Origin: Aliitabrizicola sp031408575
GTDB taxonomy: Bacteria; Pseudomonadota; Alphaproteobacteria; Rhodobacterales; Rhodobacteraceae
DNA length: 15,650 nt
Reading direction: 5' to 3'
Assembly: GCA_031408575.1 (NCBI GenBank)
Contig: JANNWS010000164.1
Location: 1 to 15,650, forward strand
How positions within the stretch are numbered: the stretch's first letter is position 1; each line of letters opens with the position of its first letter. Made by a program: the position numbers and the translations under genes. Positions 7,441 through 14,740 of this stretch are shown piece after piece. A model generated the notes under the pieces. The model saw only the letters and a list, made by a program, of their open reading frames with translations. It was not told the origin of the DNA and searched no databases.

Positions 7441-8346
7441 ATGCCGCGCAAGGACAGGATCGACGCGGCAGGTGCGGCAGGGCTGATCGGTTTTGCGGTA
7501 CTGCTCGCTTTCAACCAAGTGCTGATCAAGGTGGTCAACGACGGATTTCAGCCGGTCTTTTTCGCCGGTCTGCGGTCGGCGATTGCGGTGCTGTGCATCT
7601 TTTTCTGGATGCGGTTTCGCGGCCGTCCGTTGCGCTTTGCGCCGGGATCGGTGTGGGCGGGGCTGCTGATCGGGGTGATCTTTGCGGCCGAGTTCCTGTT
7701 TTTGTTCACCGCGCTTGATCTGACCACGGTCGTGCGGACGTCGATCATCTTTTACTCGATGCCGGTGTGGCTGGCGTTGATGGCACATTTCGGCCTGCCG
7801 GGCGAAAAGATCACGCGCACCAAGGCCGCCGGGCTTGCTCTGGCCTTTGCGGGAACGGCTTGGGCAATACTGGACAAGGGCAGCCAGGCGGGCACCCCCA
7901 GCCTTGTCGGCGATCTCTGTGCGCTGGGTGGCGCTTTGGGGTGGGCTGGAACGGCGTTCATGGCACGCGGATCGGCAATGGTGCGCGAGCGGCCCGAGAT
8001 GCAGTTGTTCTGGATGGTGCTGGTCTCGGCGCCGCTGCTGATCCTCCTCTCACCTGCGTTCGGGCCGCTGATCCGCGATCTGCAACCGGTGCATGTGGCC
8101 GGTCTGCTGTTTCAGGGGGTCGTGGTGGTGTCGGCCGGGTTCATCTTCTGGCTGTGGCTCTTGTCGATATATCCGGCGTCGGGGGTGGCCAGCTTTTCGT
8201 TCCTGACGCCGATTTTCGGGCTGACGCTGGGATGGCTTTTGCTGGACGAGCCGATCGGGCCGGGGATTCTGGCCGCAGCGGCGCTGGTCGCTGTGGGAAT
8301 CGTGCTGATCAATCGGCGGCCTGCCGCACAAAAAATCGGCGGCTGA
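7441..8346 (+). CDS. EamA-family (drug/metabolite superfamily) membrane transporter
   Basis: Inner-membrane protein of 301 residues with about ten hydrophobic segments in two EamA repeats. The first repeat covers about 10-142, with GLIGFAVLLAFNQVLIK (14-30) and RTSIIFYSMPVWLALMAHF (99-117). The second covers about 155-292, with ALGGALGWAGTAFMARG (161-177) and FSFLTPIFGLTLGWLLLDEP (252-271). The C-terminal LTPIFGLTLGWLLLDEP pattern is typical of YdcZ/RhaT/EamA exporters; the substrate cannot be read from sequence. The start at 7441 was chosen for the AAGGGG ribosome binding site 6 bases upstream; a possible start at 7366 would add 25 hydrophilic residues over the palindrome. It is divergent from the Fur/Mur-like gene, 146 bases apart. 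It is only distantly like the RarD protein at 4192. Confidence 0.88.
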   Translation: MPRKDRIDAAGAAGLIGFAVLLAFNQVLIKVVNDGFQPVFFAGLRSAIAVLCIFFWMRFRGRPLRFAPGSVWAGLLIGVIFAAEFLFLFTALDLTTVVRTSIIFYSMPVWLALMAHFGLPGEKITRTKAAGLALAFAGTAWAILDKGSQAGTPSLVGDLCALGGALGWAGTAFMARGSAMVRERPEMQLFWMVLVSAPLLILLSPAFGPLIRDLQPVHVAGLLFQGVVVVSAGFIFWLWLLSIYPASGVASFSFLTPIFGLTLGWLLLDEPIGPGILAAAALVAVGIVLINRRPAAQKIGG

Positions 8347-8629
8347 TTCTGAAGCTGGGGACTGTCCGGCGGGAATTTCGAGCGGCCCGATACGCGATCG
8401 GCAAAGGCGGCCAATTCAGGCGGCTTCTGAACTGTCGTACACAACCCTGCAGCGTAGCGAACAAATCCTGTATGCCGCCGCGCATCGCCCCCAGTGCAGC
8501 CGCTTGGTGCCGCTCGATAGGTGAGTCGCACTTCGTCGTTACCACCTGTGGTATCCTTGCCCGGTCAAGATGGTTTATCACGCGCCACGCCAAATTTCGT
8601 GATTGCGACGCGGCCACAAATACGACAGT
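8347..8629. other. Gap with no recognised gene upstream of the nrdJ promoter
   Basis: About 280 bases with no reading frame I can support. A minus-strand frame (8309-8617, 102 codons) overlaps the end of the EamA gene, has no good ribosome binding site and no recognisable family. A perfect inverted repeat TACCAC-CT-GTGGTA lies at 8540-8553. The segment could hold a small RNA, a decayed gene or a repeat, but nothing here decides between them. Confidence 0.4.
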
Positions 8630-8666
8630 TTGACGAAGCGGCCGGAAGACACACTACATATAGTGG
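8630..8666 (+). promoter_or_regulatory. nrdJ promoter with NrdR box
   Basis: ACACTACATATAGTGG (8651-8666) matches the NrdR box pattern (ACACwAtATaTwGTGt): the inner 14 bases CACTACATATAGTG form a near-perfect palindrome. A -35-like TTGACG lies at 8630-8635, so the box covers the -10 region. NrdR is a zinc-finger, ATP/dATP-sensing repressor of ribonucleotide reductase genes and usually binds two boxes about three helical turns apart. A weak second match, ATACGACAGTTTGACG, starts 31 bases upstream at 8620 and overlaps the -35. The first box is convincing; the second is doubtful. Confidence 0.75.
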
Positions 8667-8698
8667 CGACCGGGAGGGACGACAGATCACCGATAAAA

Positions 8699-8829
8699 GC
8701 GCCCCAATTCAGGCGCGATAGCCATGACCGCAATTGCTGTCAGGGCACGGAAATCTTGACCCCAGTCCAAGGCGGCGTGGAATTGGCAGACGGACAGGGT
8801 GGAAAGCCCTGCCGGAACAGGAGTCGGGG
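8699..8829 (+). ncRNA. Structured 5' leader of nrdJ (candidate)
   Basis: About 165 bases separate the NrdR box from the nrdJ start, and they can fold into several helices: GCGCC (8699-8703) with GGCGC (8712-8716); GCC-A-TGAC (8721-8728) with GTCA-G-GGC (8739-8746); GTCC (8765-8768) with GGAC (8792-8795); CAGGG (8795-8799) with CCCTG (8807-8811). CCCC (8760-8763) could also pair with GGGG (8826-8829), between the ribosome binding site and the start codon. I do not find the B12-box sequence GCCACTG of cobalamin riboswitches. Conserved RNAs upstream of nrdJ genes have been reported, but I cannot tell if this is one. Confidence 0.35.
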
Positions 8830-8832
8830 CAG

Positions 8833-11800
8833 ATGAAGATCGAGCGTAAGTTTACCACCATTGAAACGGGCGCTTACGGTGCCATCGCATTCTCTACCAC
8901 GACTTCGGAAATCCGAAACCCGGATGGCAAGATCGTGTTCCGCAATGAAGCGGTAGAAGTTCCCACCGGTTGGAGTCAGGTCGCAAGTGACGTTCTGGCG
9001 CAGAAGTATTTCCGCAAGGCGGGCGTTCCTGCCCGGCTGAAGCCGGTGCGCGAAAAAGGCGTGCCGGAATTCCTGTGGCGCTCGGTTCCCGACGAGGTCG
9101 CGCTGGAGGCGCTGCCCGAGGCCGAGCGGTTTGTGGGCGAGACGAGCGCACGGCAGGTGTTTGACCGTCTGGCCGGGGCTTGGGCCTATTGGGGCTGGAA
9201 GGGCGGCTATTTCACCACCGAGGCCGATGCGCGCGCCTATCATGACGAGATGCGCTTCATGCTGGCGCGCCAGATGGCGGCACCGAATTCACCGCAGTGG
9301 TTCAATACCGGGCTGCACTGGGCCTACGGCATCGACGGCCCGTCGCAGGGCCATTTCTATGTAGACTACAAGACCTGCAAGCTGACCGCCTCGGCCAGCG
9401 CCTATGAGCACCCGCAACCGCATGCCTGCTTCATCCAGTCGGTCAGCGACGATCTGGTGAATGAGGGCGGCATCATGGACCTATGGGTGCGCGAGGCGCG
9501 GCTTTTCAAATACGGCTCCGGCACCGGCACGAATTTTTCGTCGCTGCGCGGTGCGGGTGAAAGCCTATCGGGGGGCGGCAAGTCGTCGGGTCTGATGGGG
9601 TTCCTCAAGATCGGCGACCGCGCGGCGGGGGCGATCAAATCGGGCGGCACCACGCGCAGGGCAGCCAAGATGGTGATCTGCGACATGGATCACCCGGACA
9701 TCGAAGCCTTCATCAACTGGAAAGTGATTGAGGAGCAAAAGGTTGCAAGCCTTGTTGCAGGTTCCAAGATCCACGAGACAAAGCTGAACGAGATCTTTGC
9801 AGCAATCAAGCAATGGGACGGCTCTGAAGCCGACGCCACCGATCCCGCAAAGAACGAGGCGCTGAAGGCGGCAATCCGGTCGGCGAAGAAGGCGATGATC
9901 CCCGAAACCTATGTCGGGCGCATCCTGCAATATGCCCGCCAGGGCTATTCCAGCATCGAATTCCCCACCTACGACACTGATTGGGATTCCGAAGCCTACG
10001 TCACCGTCTCGGGCCAGAACTCCAACAACTCAGTCCGCGTGACGGATGCGTTCCTGCAAGCAGTCAAGGACGATGCGCCGTGGGAACTGATCCGCCGCAC
10101 CGACGGCAGGGTGGCGAAAAGCATCAGTGCGCGCGAGTTGTGGGACCAGATCGGCCATGCCGCCTGGGCCTGCGCCGATCCCGGCATCCAGTTTCACGAC
10201 ACGGTCAATGCCTGGCACACCTGCCCGGCGGATGGCCCGATCCGGGGGTCGAACCCGTGTTCGGAATACATGTTCCTTGACGATACTGCCTGCAATCTAG
10301 CCTCGATGAACCTGCTGACCTTCTACAAGGACAGCAAGTTCGACGCCGAAGGCTATATCCACGCGACCCGTCTGTGGACGGTCACGCTGGAAGTGTCGGT
10401 GATGATGGCACAGTTCCCGTCCAAGGAAATCGCACAGCTTTCCTATGATTTCAGGACGTTGGGCCTTGGCTATGCCAATATCGGCGGGCTGCTGATGAAC
10501 ATGGGTCTGGGCTATGACTCGGTCAAGGGCCGCGCCCTGTGTGGCGCGCTGACTGCACTTATGACGGGTGTCTCTTATGCGACATCGGCCGAAATGGCAG
10601 CCGAACTGGGGGCGTTCCCCGGCCATGCGCGCAACGCCGACCATATGCTGCGCGTGATGCGCAACCACCGCCGCGCCGCGATGGGCGACCGGGTGGGATA
10701 TGAGGCGGTGAACGTCAACCCGGTGCCGCTGGATGCGGCCAACTGCCCGGACTCAACGCTGGTCGCTTTGGCGCGCGAGGCCTGGGACATGGCACTGAGC
10801 CTTGGGGAAAAGCACGGCTACCGCAACGCGCAGACAACCGTGATCGCACCCACCGGCACGATCGGTCTTGTGATGGATTGCGATACCACGGGCATCGAGC
10901 CGGATTTCGCGCTGGTAAAGTTCAAGAAGCTGGCGGGGGGCGGTTACTTCAAGATCATCAACCAATCGGTTCCCGCCGCACTTGAAACTCTTGGCTACAG
11001 CGCCTCGCAAGTGGCCGAAATCGTGGCCCATGCGGTCGGTCACGGCTCGCTTGGCAATTGCCCCGGCATCAATCATACCGCCCTGATCGGCCACGGGTTC
11101 GGCGCGGCCGAGATTGCCAAGGTAGAGGCGGCGCTGCCTTCGGCGTTCGATATCCGGTTCGTGTTCAACCAGTGGACGTTGGGTGAGGATTTCTGCAAGG
11201 GAACGCTGGGGATTCCGGCGGAAAAGCTGACCGATCCGACGTTTGACCTGTTGGCCCATCTGGGGTTCAGCAAGGCGCAGGTCGCTGCCGCCAATGACCA
11301 CGTCTGCGGGACGATGACACTGGAAAACGCGCCGTTCCTGAAGCCGGAACACTATGTGGTGTTCGATTGCGCCAATCCCTGCGGCAAGACCGGCAAGCGG
11401 TATCTGTCGGTGGAAAGCCACATCCACATGATGGCGGCGGCACAAAGCTTTATCTCTGGCGCTATTTCAAAGACCATCAACATGCCTAATTCGGCGTCGA
11501 TTGCCGAAACGCTGGCGGCCTATGAATTGTCTTGGTCGCTGGGGATCAAGGCGAATGCGCTTTACCGCGACGGATCCAAACTGTCGCAGCCGCTGGCATC
11601 GGCGCTGGTCGAGGATGACGAAGAGGCCGAAGAGATCCTGACCTCGGGCAATCCGGCGTCCAAGGCGCAGGTGCTGGCCGAAAAGATCATCGAGAAGATC
11701 ATCATCAAGGAAATCGTCCGCTCGAACCGCGAAAAGCTGCCCGAGCGGCGCAAGGGCTATACCCAAAAGGCGATCGTCGGCGGTCACAAGGTGTATCTGC

Positions 11801-12507
11801 GGACGGGGGAATATCAGGACGGCAGCCTTGGCGAGATCTTCATCGACATGCACAAGGAAGGTGCGGGCTTTCGCGCGATGATGAACAACTTCGCAATCGC
11901 GGTGAGCGTCGGGTTGCAATACGGTGTTCCACTTGATGAATTTGTCGAGGCTTTCACCTTCACCCGGTTCGAGCCGGCCGGGATGGTGCAGGGCAATGAC
12001 AGCATCAAGAACGCAACCTCGATCCTGGACTACATCTTCCGCGAACTGGCGGTGTCCTATCTGGACCGGACCGATCTTGCCCATGTCAAACCGCAGGGCG
12101 CGTCGTTCGACGACCTTGGGCGAGGCGAGGAAGAGGGCAAGCGCAACATCTCGGAACTGTCCGATCAGGCAGCGTCGCGCGGGCTGGAGGTGCTCAAGCA
12201 GATCAGTTCCACCGGCTACCTGCGCAAGCGCCTGCCGCAAGAGTTGGTCGTGCTGCAAGGCGGGATGAGCGGTGGTCTGGGCGGCGAGTCGATGGGGGCG
12301 TTGAACATGCTGGTTCCCGGCACATCGTTTGCTTCGGTCGGGGCGACGGCGCTGGCCACGGGAACCGTGCCGATGGACCTGCGGAGCAAAGCCAAGATGC
12401 AGGGCTACGAGGGCGATCCCTGCGGTGAATGCGGCAACTACACGCTGGTCCGCAACGGCACCTGCATGAAGTGCAACACCTGCGGCGGCACGAGCGGGTG
12501 TAGCTGA
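8833..12507 (+). CDS. nrdJ: Class II (adenosylcobalamin-dependent) ribonucleoside-diphosphate reductase
   Basis: Makes deoxyribonucleotides with a thiyl radical generated from coenzyme B12, with or without oxygen. The product is 1224 residues, in line with the long alphaproteobacterial NrdJ form. Visible elements: HACFIQS with C199 (first redox Cys); GSGTGTNFSSLRG (about 229-241); NPCSE (474-478) with the thiyl Cys C476 flanked by N474 and E478; DTACNLAS with the second redox Cys C487; and the phosphate-binding PTGTIG (673-678). A domain at about 970-1070 (KGYTQKAIVGGHKVYLRTGE...) looks like the TSCPD region. The C-terminus has CxxC pairs C1197/C1200 and C1211/C1214 plus C1217 and C1223, a zinc-ribbon-like tail that probably re-reduces the active site. 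The start at 8833 has AGGAG 9 bases upstream; the open frame back to 8734 is leader RNA. Control by NrdR is likely. Confidence 0.97.
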   Translation: MKIERKFTTIETGAYGAIAFSTTTSEIRNPDGKIVFRNEAVEVPTGWSQVASDVLAQKYFRKAGVPARLKPVREKGVPEFLWRSVPDEVALEALPEAERFVGETSARQVFDRLAGAWAYWGWKGGYFTTEADARAYHDEMRFMLARQMAAPNSPQWFNTGLHWAYGIDGPSQGHFYVDYKTCKLTASASAYEHPQPHACFIQSVSDDLVNEGGIMDLWVREARLFKYGSGTGTNFSSLRGAGESLSGGGKSSGLMGFLKIGDRAAGAIKSGGTTRRAAKMVICDMDHPDIEAFINWKVIEEQKVASLVAGSKIHETKLNEIFAAIKQWDGSEADATDPAKNEALKAAIRSAKKAMIPETYVGRILQYARQGYSSIEFPTYDTDWDSEAYVTVSGQNSNNSVRVTDAFLQAVKDDAPWELIRRTDGRVAKSISARELWDQIGHAAWACADPGIQFHDTVNAWHTCPADGPIRGSNPCSEYMFLDDTACNLASMNLLTFYKDSKFDAEGYIHATRLWTVTLEVSVMMAQFPSKEIAQLSYDFRTLGLGYANIGGLLMNMGLGYDSVKGRALCGALTALMTGVSYATSAEMAAELGAFPGHARNADHMLRVMRNHRRAAMGDRVGYEAVNVNPVPLDAANCPDSTLVALAREAWDMALSLGEKHGYRNAQTTVIAPTGTIGLVMDCDTTGIEPDFALVKFKKLAGGGYFKIINQSVPAALETLGYSASQVAEIVAHAVGHGSLGNCPGINHTALIGHGFGAAEIAKVEAALPSAFDIRFVFNQWTLGEDFCKGTLGIPAEKLTDPTFDLLAHLGFSKAQVAAANDHVCGTMTLENAPFLKPEHYVVFDCANPCGKTGKRYLSVESHIHMMAAAQSFISGAISKTINMPNSASIAETLAAYELSWSLGIKANALYRDGSKLSQPLASALVEDDEEAEEILTSGNPASKAQVLAEKIIEKIIIKEIVRSNREKLPERRKGYTQKAIVGGHKVYLRTGEYQDGSLGEIFIDMHKEGAGFRAMMNNFAIAVSVGLQYGVPLDEFVEAFTFTRFEPAGMVQGNDSIKNATSILDYIFRELAVSYLDRTDLAHVKPQGASFDDLGRGEEEGKRNISELSDQAASRGLEVLKQISSTGYLRKRLPQELVVLQGGMSGGLGGESMGALNMLVPGTSFASVGATALATGTVPMDLRSKAKMQGYEGDPCGECGNYTLVRNGTCMKCNTCGGTSGCS

Positions 12508-12519
12508 GGGGATATGCCA

Positions 12520-13194
12520 ATGAAGAACCGGTCATATTCGAGTGCGAAGAAGAGGCCAGCCGTAACCACAACTCGGATGGCCGAGATTTACATCGAAATG
12601 GTCTTCCTTCGTCGTGAATACATGGAGTATTGCCACGAACACAGTGGAGATACCCTTTTCTTTAAAATGTCGGATTTCTGGAACTGGCTTTGCGAAGGAA
12701 GTAGCGAATTCAAGATAAAGAAATATCGCTCCGACCAGACGAAAGACTTTTCGCGCCGAGCAAGCATTGTTGCACTTGGCAATTGGATGACGCTGACCGT
12801 AGACGAACGTCTTTTCGCCAAAGCGGCGGATGGTGATAAATTTGCGAATTACATACTTGCTCACGAGTTTGGCCACTTAGCCCTTGGACATAGCGAAATC
12901 AGCGCAACGAAAAGAAATTATCTTATGTCGGAAAGTGCGCGTGGGATGGCAAACATTCCTGCGACCGTGGAAGAGTTGGAGGCCAACCTCGCAGCGCCCT
13001 TCTTTCAATGCGGCAAGTTGCTCGAAGATGCTCGATGGGACGCAGTTCATCTGGCTAACCGAGCGTTCTCAGATGTGTATTCAGTCGAGCGAGCACAAAA
13101 GTTTGTAAGACTCGAGATATTTCAGCGCGAGGTGAGACGTCAGCTAGAAGAGGAAGTTGATCGACTATCATCTATCCCAAGGGTGGCATTTTGA
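12520..13194 (+). CDS. Orphan ImmA/IrrE-like metallopeptidase
   Basis: Probable zinc-dependent peptidase of 224 residues. HEFGHLALGH (115-124) supplies the HExxH motif, and EELEANLAAPFF (151-162) matches the downstream acidic E-A-N region of ImmA/IrrE (DUF955) proteins, E154 being the likely third ligand. No signal peptide or membrane segment is seen. The first 80 residues are basic and unlike any domain I know, and there is no helix-turn-helix. The C-terminus (about 188-218) is a charged helix. ImmA/IrrE enzymes usually cleave a partner XRE-type repressor to switch on mobile-element or stress genes; no such partner is in the window. AGGGG overlapping the nrdJ stop favours the ATG at 12520 over that at 12514. 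G+C is 28 of 60 at 12601-12660, against 36 of 60 at 12421-12480 in nrdJ, suggesting transfer. Substrate unknown. Confidence 0.8.
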   Translation: MKNRSYSSAKKRPAVTTTRMAEIYIEMVFLRREYMEYCHEHSGDTLFFKMSDFWNWLCEGSSEFKIKKYRSDQTKDFSRRASIVALGNWMTLTVDERLFAKAADGDKFANYILAHEFGHLALGHSEISATKRNYLMSESARGMANIPATVEELEANLAAPFFQCGKLLEDARWDAVHLANRAFSDVYSVERAQKFVRLEIFQREVRRQLEEEVDRLSSIPRVAF

Positions 13195-13242
13195 TTGATT
13201 TACTGTGGCGGGACGAGCGGCTATAATTAAGAATTAAAAGAA

Positions 13243-13281
13243 AAAGAAGTTGCAGCAACATAATGTTGCAGCAGTTTCTTT
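13243..13281. terminator. Bidirectional terminator
   Basis: AAAGAAGTTGC-A-GCAAC (13243-13259) pairs with GTTGC-A-GCAGTTTCTTT (13265-13281) around the loop ATAAT: 16 pairs including two G-T, with one A-A mismatch. The A-rich left arm and T-rich right arm give U-tracts on both strands; the minus strand continues with a long T-rich run. It lies between two convergent genes. The right arm touches the stop codon of the minus-strand gene (13280-13282). GTTGCAGCA also occurs as a direct repeat at 13249-13257 and 13265-13273. Confidence 0.8.
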
Positions 13282-14524
13282 ATGTTTCAGATGAAGTTGG
13301 ATTGCTGCGCTTTTCCGCAGCATCCGGCTCCAGCCCGTACCCCTTCACCACCCCCCAGACATGCCACGGCACCATGTTCTTGACCCGCGCCGGGAAGGCG
13401 CGGCGCAGGTGCAACACCGTCTCGACTGCTTTCATCTCGACCCGCGCGCGGGCGAATTCCAGGCCGCGGGGGCCGATGCGGGGTTGAAGGAAAGAAATGA
13501 CGGGGCGCAGCCAGTTGGGCATCCGGCGCAGCGGCATACCGCCTGCGGCGCGTTCGGTGTTCTGCATGAACCCGGTGACAGCCCCGTTGCGCTTGCCCTT
13601 GTCGGTCAGGGGAAGCAGCGACAACCGGCTGGAAATCAGCGATAAAATCTCTGCCCCCCGCTCATTTCGTACGATCACCCATTGGTCGCCATCGCCGCCC
13701 ATGTAGCCCACGGTGATATCGGCAAGGCGGTTGGTGTAGTCCACGCAGGTCTTGCAGGTCATCGGGAAAAAGTCGGCAGGAAGCTGCGATATGGGAAGTT
13801 GCAGGAAGGGTATCGTGCGGGCGGGGCGACCGTCGTTGAAGCGCAACTCGACCCGGTAATCGGCACGGAATTCGAGGTAGGACACCGTTTCCGGCTTTGA
13901 ATCCAGCAGGTTGAGGAAGGTATGAAAGGCCGCGGTCGTGGTGTTGTCCGAACAGGGTGTGCCGATCACGTAGAGCCGCTCCAGCCCCAGTTCCGCCTCA
14001 AGCGCGCGCAGGGCGTAGACCTGACAGGGGATGCCGATCATCGCGATGCGCCGGTGGCCTGCGGCGCGGGCGGGTTCCAGAAGGGCCAGGGTGGGGGCAA
14101 AGCCCATCCGCATGCCCCGGCACTGTGCCAGATCGGCGGGATCGGTGACGATGACGGGCAGGGGTTTCCACTTGTCCGCCGGGTCGGGCATCACAGTCAG
14201 CACCGCGTCAACAGCCCCGGTTTCCAGCAGGGCAGCCGCCAAAGCTGTGGTGATGCCCGTCCATTGCGCGCCGGGGGCGGGTGGCGTCAGGCGGGCGCGG
14301 TGCATGGCGCGGTAAGCGCCAAAGTACCGTTCATCGCCCCGTTCGGGGTCTGCAACCCGGCCATGCACGCGGGCCTCGAGCGTGGGATAGTCGGGCTGGA
14401 TGAACTGGCAGGCCCGCCCGCAAGCCCGCCCGTCGCCCATCCGCGAGACGCCGCAGTCGGTGCAAAGGCCGGGGCGGGCGCTGCCGGACAGGACGGGAAC
14501 AATGAGGCCGGGCGGTTGGGGCAT
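13280..14524 (-). CDS. FrhB/FdhB-family iron-sulfur flavoprotein, BciB/HCAR-like
   Basis: Coenzyme F420 hydrogenase/dehydrogenase beta-subunit family, 414 residues from the ATG at 14524. Cysteines C21 and C24 (GLCTDCG) and C35, C39 (ACGRAC) form an N-terminal iron-sulfur site. Then come WTGITTALA (88-96), MIGIPCQVYALRALE (162-176), RLYVIGTPCSDNT (183-195) and MTCKTCVDYTNRLADITVGY (255-274, C257/C260). The last three blocks match the branch that includes plant 7-hydroxymethyl chlorophyll a reductase and bacterial 8-vinyl reductase BciB, more than F420 hydrogenases. Those enzymes use ferredoxin and FAD. No bacteriochlorophyll gene is in the window, so a pigment role cannot be assumed. The frame can extend six codons to a TTG at 14542, but AGGAT before 14524 favours the ATG. 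Exact reaction unknown. Confidence 0.85.
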   Translation of the reverse strand: MPQPPGLIVPVLSGSARPGLCTDCGVSRMGDGRACGRACQFIQPDYPTLEARVHGRVADPERGDERYFGAYRAMHRARLTPPAPGAQWTGITTALAAALLETGAVDAVLTVMPDPADKWKPLPVIVTDPADLAQCRGMRMGFAPTLALLEPARAAGHRRIAMIGIPCQVYALRALEAELGLERLYVIGTPCSDNTTTAAFHTFLNLLDSKPETVSYLEFRADYRVELRFNDGRPARTIPFLQLPISQLPADFFPMTCKTCVDYTNRLADITVGYMGGDGDQWVIVRNERGAEILSLISSRLSLLPLTDKGKRNGAVTGFMQNTERAAGGMPLRRMPNWLRPVISFLQPRIGPRGLEFARARVEMKAVETVLHLRRAFPARVKNMVPWHVWGVVKGYGLEPDAAEKRSNPTSSET

Positions 14525-14654
14525 GCGGGATCCTGTCGGCAAGGCGCGGCGCTATATGGCACCCGATGCAGGGGGCATTTGCAAGGGCTTCCGGGGGTAT
14601 GAATACTGCTTGACCCCCATCCGGCATCGCATGACCGCTTTGCGGGATGCGGGA

Positions 14655-14684
14655 TTGAGAGCGGCCGGCAACAATGGGTATTGA
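14655..14684 (+). promoter_or_regulatory. Candidate modA promoter
   Basis: TTGAGA (14655-14660) and TATTGA (14679-14684) are 18 bases apart, about 57 bases before the modA ATG. The -35 is good, the -10 weak. A small hairpin lies just upstream (CCGC 14635-14638 with GCGG 14642-14645, and GCATC 14624-14628 with GATGC 14646-14650). No ModE-type Mo-box is seen in the 216-base gap, apart from an unpaired CGCTATAT half-site-like stretch near 14550-14557. Confidence 0.25.
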
Positions 14685-14740
14685 ATGCGAATGTCGGGGA
14701 TGATGTGCTTTGCGCGGCAGCGTATTCAGGAGAAGGCTCG

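Noticed and set aside
8309..8617. 102-codon minus-strand frame before nrdJ
   Set aside because: It overlaps the 3' end of the EamA gene, has no recognisable domain and no convincing start signal.
8667..8832. Cobalamin riboswitch in front of nrdJ
   Set aside because: The B12 box GCCACTG and the core around it were looked for and not found; only generic hairpins are seen.
8734..8832. Upstream extension of NrdJ by 33 codons
   Set aside because: It starts at TTG without a ribosome binding site and would encode arginine-rich sequence foreign to the family; AGGAG supports 8833.
13249..13273. GTTGCAGCA direct repeat as a possible CRISPR or attachment site
   Set aside because: Only two 9-base copies, and both fall in the arms of a terminator hairpin, which explains them.
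14525..14740. Mo-box (ModE site) upstream of modA
   Set aside because: Only a CGCTATAT-like half is visible near 14550, without the matching inverted half at the right distance.
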